The notes below the pieces were generated by a model. That model was not told where the DNA came from, did no database searches, and worked only from the letters and a program-made list of their open reading frames with translations. Below, piece by piece: positions 58,201 through 64,000 of a stretch of 64,000 nucleotides of DNA. The stretch lies in assembly GCA_035236585.1 (NCBI GenBank), contig CP141127.1:64337495-64401494 (forward strand), written 5' to 3'. Origin of the DNA: Warburgia ugandensis (Eukaryota > Streptophyta > Magnoliopsida > Canellales > Canellaceae). A program made the position numbers and the translations under genes. Numbering within the stretch: the stretch's first letter is position 1; the number at the start of each line of letters is the position of its first letter.

Positions 58201-60440
58201 TTCTTGGCCCCTTATAATTTCATCCTCAAAATTTACCATAAAAACTCACTTATGAGTTACCATCATCTCATTCATACTTTTTCTCATGTGGCTTATTTTG
58301 TGTAATATTACCACTTAAGGAAAACTTTTATTTCCTTTTTGATTCATTAATCATATTACCTTTTCCTTAAAGGTACAAGTCATAAAGTCATGAAACACAT
58401 TTGATACTTTAGCTAACAAGGCTAATTAATGAACTACTAATCCAATACTTTCTAAAATTTCAAAAGGACTAATTACTCTGAGTTATCCTTTTATTCAAAT
58501 TTCAAAATTCCTTTGGCTGGTGTCATCAATCTTTACTTTAACGAGTCGATAATTATAATACATCATATATATTTCTATCATATATTTTATCCCCATTCCA
58601 TTCCAATACAAATACTCTTTAACATATCATTTAAGGTATGAATAGTTCTTTGACTATCTACTAGGGTTGAAATGTTGTATTAAATTTCAAATGATGTAAC
58701 TAGTGTTCTATGTATAATCTTCCAATATTTCATCTCAATTCTAGACAGCCATACTTCTTTACCATTTCCTTCTAAAAATTCCTTTCAATGATATTTCTTT
58801 CCTCAAATTTTCACTATTAGCTTGACATAACTTTTGTAAAATCTATTCTTTTACTATCACTGAGTCATATTAGTATTCCTGATCTTCTCATAATCAGTGA
58901 TTTAATTTTTCACTGTATAGGTAACACTAGTGTTACAAATTCTAAACTGTGTACTTGAAAATCATTATGAAGCATCCACAATGACTTTTCTACATCCTTT
59001 CTAAGTCCTTATATGAAATACCATAGTAACTGTCTTAACTCTAACTTTTTAATTAAGGATCAACATCAATATTGTCCTCAGAAATTAAATGTCCAGAAAT
59101 TGACTTTCTCTAGCTAGACTTTACACTTACTAGATCATGTTTCAAAGTAAAGCCATATTTCCTCAACTATTACTCATGTATCCAAGAAAACTTTCCCTCA
59201 TCTAATTCATGAATATCATTTACCCTTTTGGTATAACTCATAATTTATATTGAGTTCTGAATGATGTTTTTCATATCTAACTCACTATTTATGATGGTAA
59301 TGGTTACTTAATCTCCTCTATAACATTATTCAGCATTTTTAATCAATGCATGATCACATCAATCCATCCTTTTTCTAATAGGACTGGTGTTTCCCCAAAG
59401 TAAATTATTTATTCATATAAATCCTCTATCTAATAGTCCTTATGATTAACTTTTTAACTTATTCACATCAACTAATGCCATTTTGTAAAATACCATAAAG
59501 AATTGAGTTGTATTAGGTAATAATTCAATAATAACTCATTATCATGTTGGATTGAAAATTCCTCAAATATCTTGAAATTTTCTAATTGTATCTATTTCCA
59601 TAATCTCGAATTATTCATCATCTATAATCACTACATTTATCCAAAATGCGTGACTTTCAAAGATATGCTTAACTACTTGTATTTGTTTACAGGGTCTTAT
59701 TTCTCATATACCATGACTATTTCCTCATCAATGTGAAAAATGTATATATTAGTAGTACAAAATTAGTATTTATCTTAATCATGATAAACTCTTGTGCTAA
59801 CTCATCAATTAAGTTATCATGCCTATTTTAATTTCTAACTTAGTAAATTCGTATTAGATGCACAAGATATACCATATTTGTTTTTCTTAAAAGGTTTTGG
59901 AATTCTAATTTCCCACTTCAAAACACCTCTTATCTAATTTGTTTTGTACTTTTCCTCAAATTAAGGTTTGAGGTTATTTCTTCATACTTCAAAAATTGAT
60001 CATTTATTTATTGATCCATGTCAAAATTCTTCTCCTTTACTGATTTTGGAGGAAAAAATACTCACTATTTCCTTGAATTCTTCTCTCTTTTTTTATAATT
60101 AAGTATATTTGACCAATTGTCACTAAAATACTATTTCTTATTTTATTAAATACATGTGGCAATCCTAACTCTTTATTTTACCAGAATTTGTAATAATCCT
60201 AAGATTTTCTCTATTTTTAATATCTATTCCTCAGAAATTTCAGTTTTACCTTTCCTATAAAGGATGGAATTATTCTTACTCTTACTAACTATAGTTATTA
60301 CATCTGAAATAAATCCTAAGTCTTTCAACGGTAGATTTATAATTGATGCAAATTCACAGAAGATAAAAGAGTGCATAGATCCTGAATCAAACAATACTTT
60401 TGCTAGTTATCAGATATAAGCAAAGTACCTTTAATCACCC
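58201..60440 (-). pseudogene. Decayed chromovirus pol (protease, reverse transcriptase and C-terminal remnants)
   Basis: Minus-strand frames show, from right to left: the protease active site LFDSGSMHSF with D-S-G at 60380-60388; an RT N-terminal stretch reading LLPNTTQFF and KMALVDVNKLK around 59455-59530; the RT/RNase H boundary motif FLGHLISEDNIDVDP at about 59055-59105; and the integrase tail PFEILESIGLVVH at about 58415-58475. Just before the LTR the plus strand GGCCCCTTATAATTTCATCCTC (58206-58227 region) is the complement of a purine-rich tract, as in chromovirus gene ends. The interior is ~3.55 kb, shorter than a usual gag-pol, and has stops throughout; most of RT, RNase H and integrase are lost. 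Confidence 0.75.
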
Positions 60441-61622
60441 ATTTGACATTTGAGCTTGATTGTCAATAATAGCAAATACACTCCCTTAGAGCCAAGGGGC
60501 ATTCTCCGATTTTGTATCCTTGAGTACCAAAGGTTTGATGCAGTTACTGGGAATATATCCAAATTCCCCACAATTGTAACATTTGATAAGGAAACGTTGT
60601 TGTTGTAGTTGCCCTAGTCTAGGACATATGTTTCCTTGATGAAATCTCCTGCATCTTGGACAAGGTCTTCTATTTTGTCCAAAAGTATTATTCCCCTAAT
60701 TTCTTTAGGGCTTGAAATTGTTTATGGTTCTCGTGCCCTTTTGAAAAGACTTCTAGTTGAAATTTCCCCCTCCTCCAAACTTAGTAGTTTGATTTTTCTT
60801 AAAATCCTCTTCAAATCTGGAGGCCATTTCTACATACTCCGCCAGAGTCATGGGTTTGGTACCCAACACCATTGTCCTTAATCATGGGTGTAGTCCCTCC
60901 AGAAATTGACCAATTGTATGTCTTTCGATGGCACAAATGTGGGGTGCAAATCTCTTTAACTAGTTGAATGTGTTCTTATATTCTACCACAGATAGATTTC
61001 CTTGTTGCAATTCCAAAAATTCTTTCTCCTTCCTTGTTTACATGTGTAGAGGAAAATATTTATTATTAAAAGCCTCCTTAAATTCTTCCAATGAAATATC
61101 TTTTGAATTTTTAAAGAAATTTCTCTTTGTTGATCTCCACTAGAAAGCAACTTCTTGTTTCAGAATATATGTGGCAAGCTTAACTTTTACCTCTCCAAGA
61201 TTTCATAAAACATCAAACATTTTTTCTACTACATATATCCATTCCTCTAATTTTTTAGCATCACCTTTTCCATTATAATCTATCACTATCTTCTAGAATC
61301 TCTCAACCATTTTGTCCAACTTATCTAGTGTTAATTGAGAATTTTCAGTTACTCCAATAAGTATGGGTGAAGGATGATTCTGTACTATAGTTGGAGTGTT
61401 ATTTTCTTAAATTGGTGTGCTAGGTCCTACTTCATGTTGAGTTGGAGCTAGTGCACTTTATACTGCTACAAACTGTATAGGTACCTAAGGTTGTTGAAAA
61501 TGGGGAAGAAGACCCCGTAGTACGTGGGTTCTAATTTCTTTGACATTGTTCTCTTGTGATGAGTTCTCTATATCGGATTCACTAGTCCTCGGAGCTGTCT
61601 TCCTAGTTCTCTTAGATGGCAT
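60441..61622 (-). pseudogene. Decayed chromovirus gag
   Basis: Starts with ATG at 61622 reading MPSKRTRKTAPRTSESDIEN, a typical basic chromovirus gag start. It continues through a retrotransposon-gag domain (LEEWIYVVEKMF near 61225-61262, EEFKEAFNNKYFP near 61050-61090, TLAEYVEMASRFEEDFKK near 60800-60860). A zinc-knuckle relic CYNCGEFGYIPSNC lies at 60540-60581, in which the metal-binding His is replaced by Tyr. Several in-frame stops. The protein would coat retroelement RNA; this copy is dead. Confidence 0.8.
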
Positions 61623-61740
61623 CTGCTCATAAATCAAAATTTCTATATAAATACTCTATTTAATTAATTTTATCCCAACCTCAATTTGAATTGTCATATT
61701 TATATTGGACATATTGGGGCTATAAGTGATTGGATGAACT

Positions 61741-61752
61741 GCTCTGATACCA
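61741..61752 (-). other. Primer binding site (initiator-Met tRNA)
   Basis: The minus strand reads TGGTATCAGAGC, the complement of the plant initiator-methionine tRNA 3' end. It lies two bases from the LTR edge (TTGTCACA at 61762-61755 on the minus strand). This fixes the element as minus-strand and the LTR at right as its 5' LTR. Confidence 0.9.
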
Positions 61753-61754
61753 AC

Positions 61755-64000
61755 TGTGACAACCTAGGTTTTTTCAAACTCATTTTCATAAATATTTGCA
61801 AATTTATAAAAAGTAAGGCCCTAATTTGGTAAATAAAAATTTAAAATCTAAACAGCAAAAAAACATTTTCTTTGAAATTTATTTGCAAAAAACCCAAATG
61901 TCACTTTAACTCTCTTTATATATAGATTTTTATATAAATTAAAATTTCTATTGAATAACAATAGAAATACTTTTATTAAAATTAGGATCCATTTAGTGAT
62001 TCACATACACGCCCCTGTATTATTACATACATTGTCCAAATTGTACAATCCAAATTACAAAGCATTCAATACAATTTTTCTCAAAGTAAATAACCTGATC
62101 AATAGTACTGCAGTGATTATCTTCAAGTCTTGAGCTTTCAATCTTCCTTATCTGTATCTGGAATATTGTAAATATTCAAACATTTATAATATCTTAACAA
62201 GCTATGCTTGGTAGGGGATTTAAGAAGTATAATAATTCAATAATATATCTCATTAATCATGTCATAGATCCATGAAACATCTATGACATTCATTAGATTT
62301 TCCATTTTAATTCTTATACTTATATACTATATAAATTTGTGGAAACCATGAAAATAGTTAATAATGTTAATAGTAAAACATTCCCAAACTATACTGATTT
62401 TATTCTAAACTCCTTTTACTATAGTGTCATAATCAACACTTTCCACCATAGGGGTCAATATTTTAGCAAGTTTCTATATTGGGAATTTGATATCCCTTCA
62501 TGAGAAATACTGGTAATAATCAATTACCTGGCATTTCATGATGCCATAATATAAGGCATTTTATTATGCCTATTTAATATGCATCATAATAAAAAAAATA
62601 TCTCAAGGACTACTATGCTGTAGCCTAATCCATACTAGCGCACTTGGATAACTGCTCAATACTCCATTTGATACCATGATGGAAAATATTATGTCACTGC
62701 CTGTATGGGGAGACAAGACTTTCATAGTGGTGGCCTTCCCATAATTGCCCCACCCGACTTTCTACTTCTCTTTAGGCAATGTATTTATCACATCAACAAT
62801 TTCAGAGAGCGGGTGGCCAAACCCTAATAACCCTCCTAACATAATATCCCCAAGTTTATGCCTATCTAAAACAAAACCACAAGCCTCCATACTGGCATGA
62901 AAAATAATAGTTTATACTTATAGACTATGTGTTTGGTTATATAAGGACTTGCCTATAACTTCTTTCACTAAGATTTAGGGGTCCAACTATTTAGTTCAAA
63001 TCTTCTCATTCTATCCTTAAGTAATTTCATAATTAACTTAATCAATCACTTTATATTCATTTCATCATCAATTATTGTTTCATGAATAATATAGGGAAAT
63101 TATAATCAATCTTTAGTTTTCAAGATAAGATCATGTGTAAATACATGTATCTTCTACACGAATACATTCTTAAAGTCCACCTACCTTTACTTTCAATAAT
63201 CCCACTTCTCATAAATCTTGTCCATCATATTCTTCATTGTATCTGTCAAATCATATGCATAAAGTCATTCCTCAATTCATATATACCTCCTAGTTGATCT
63301 TTTGATCATCCTAAAGAGGATGATCTGGATCTCTTTCCTTGCATCATATTGATCAAGGATTTAGATCATCTAACCTATTGATCTATTTTTTATCTAAAAT
63401 CTATATCCTAAATGAAGAATTAATCTAAATCTATAATTCTTTCTTTTATTGTTCTTAATCATTCAAGATCTCATAATTGATCTTGTTTGATCATAATTAT
63501 CTTATTTAAAGTTTAGTTTGATTTGATGAATTCCTAACCTTTTATGTTCTTATTATTAATGCTCAACTAGTTAGTATTTTACTAGTTGAAAATGATTTAT
63601 TTCATCCTAATTCTAGATTACTCCTCCCTACTTTAGAATTGACTAATGCTTACCAGTTGAAGTCTGCTCGAAAAGTGATTAGTACAATCCTCATGGAAGG
63701 AGGCATTTAGACCTCAACAAATGTCAATGAAAGGTAAGGGAAAATCATTTTGATCTTGTACACCCCCCATAACCACAATGTTCAGAGTCCACTAGAGTGG
63801 TAATAAATCAAACTTCTATAAGGTTCCTATGAGCATTTTACCCTAAGTCCCTTTTCTACTTGATTTTAACTTAAGTCCATGAACATAGATAATGTCATTC
63901 GTAGATGTTTATTATTCTCCTAAATGGGCTAAGGAAATGGTGGTTAATTCCATTCCTTATCGTTTACTAATTATAGTAGCCCTTACTAGGATTAAGTTCA
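61755..64000 (-). repeat. 5' LTR of the chromovirus-like element, cut by the window end
   Basis: Starts (on +) TGTGACAACCTAGG and follows the left LTR to the window edge without the two nested insertions. At 63714-63770 it has about 60 bases that the left copy lacks. The stem-loop at 62159-62196 is partly eroded relative to the left copy. Visible differences are modest, so the element is of intermediate age. The outer end and the target duplication are outside the window. Confidence 0.85.
62159..62196 (-). promoter_or_regulatory. Eroded LTR stem-loop
   Basis: Arms 62159-62173 (TGGAATATTGTAAAT) and 62182-62196 (ATTTATAATATCTTA) still pair, with about three non-Watson-Crick positions. AACAAGCTATGCTTGG follows. 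Confidence 0.6.

Overview
This window comes from the nuclear genome of a flowering plant, most likely a dicot or magnoliid with a fairly large, repeat-rich genome. It is AT-rich, the one gene is intron-rich with GT-AG splice sites, and the repeats are plant families: Ty3/gypsy LTR retrotransposons, an hAT DNA transposon, an RTE-type LINE and Au-like SINEs. The species cannot be named from the sequence. I see one intact protein-coding gene, no RNA gene and no CRISPR.

The gene (about 28566-42600, + strand) encodes the 65-kDa A (scaffold) subunit of protein phosphatase 2A. Twelve coding exons from 30031 to 42318 join into a 587-residue HEAT-repeat protein, the usual length for the plant family. 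A non-coding leader exon with two tiny upstream ORFs precedes a 1.27-kb leader intron. The introns have collected small retroposons with clear target-site duplications (TSDs): a truncated RTE LINE, a 71-bp RTE stub, a full-length SINE, a 49-bp SINE stub with a 22-bp TSD, and a decayed SINE.

Left of the gene, 1-23.2 kb is a nest of LTR retroelements. A decayed + strand Ty3/gypsy element (protease, RNase H and part of integrase at 1-3455) has its integrase gene cut by about 18 kb of foreign DNA and resumes at about 21.6 kb. The inserted element has ~2.6-kb direct terminal repeats, three tandem copies of a ~1.6-kb unit and a minus-strand gag-like ORF. Its right repeat is itself split by a 3649-bp solo LTR with a 5-bp TSD. 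At 23719-27771 lies a complete 4053-bp non-autonomous hAT element (8-bp TSD). It carries subterminal repeats and about a dozen short inverted repeats whose stems change in a compensatory way. It ends roughly 0.8 kb upstream of the PP2A-A promoter.

Right of the gene, 43-48.5 kb is mostly featureless AT-rich DNA. From 48555 to the window end lies a minus-strand chromovirus-like element. Its 3' LTR (48555-58200) has been entered by two solo LTRs in opposite orientations. Its internal region (58201-61754) keeps a tRNA-iMet primer site, a mutated gag, and protease, reverse transcriptase and C-terminal remnants. Its 5' LTR runs off the window. Four LTR families here share a stem-loop at the same position, framed by TGAG/CTCA but with different stem sequences. 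This stem-loop and the hAT hairpin arrays are the most interesting signals. I found no clear new multi-gene system.
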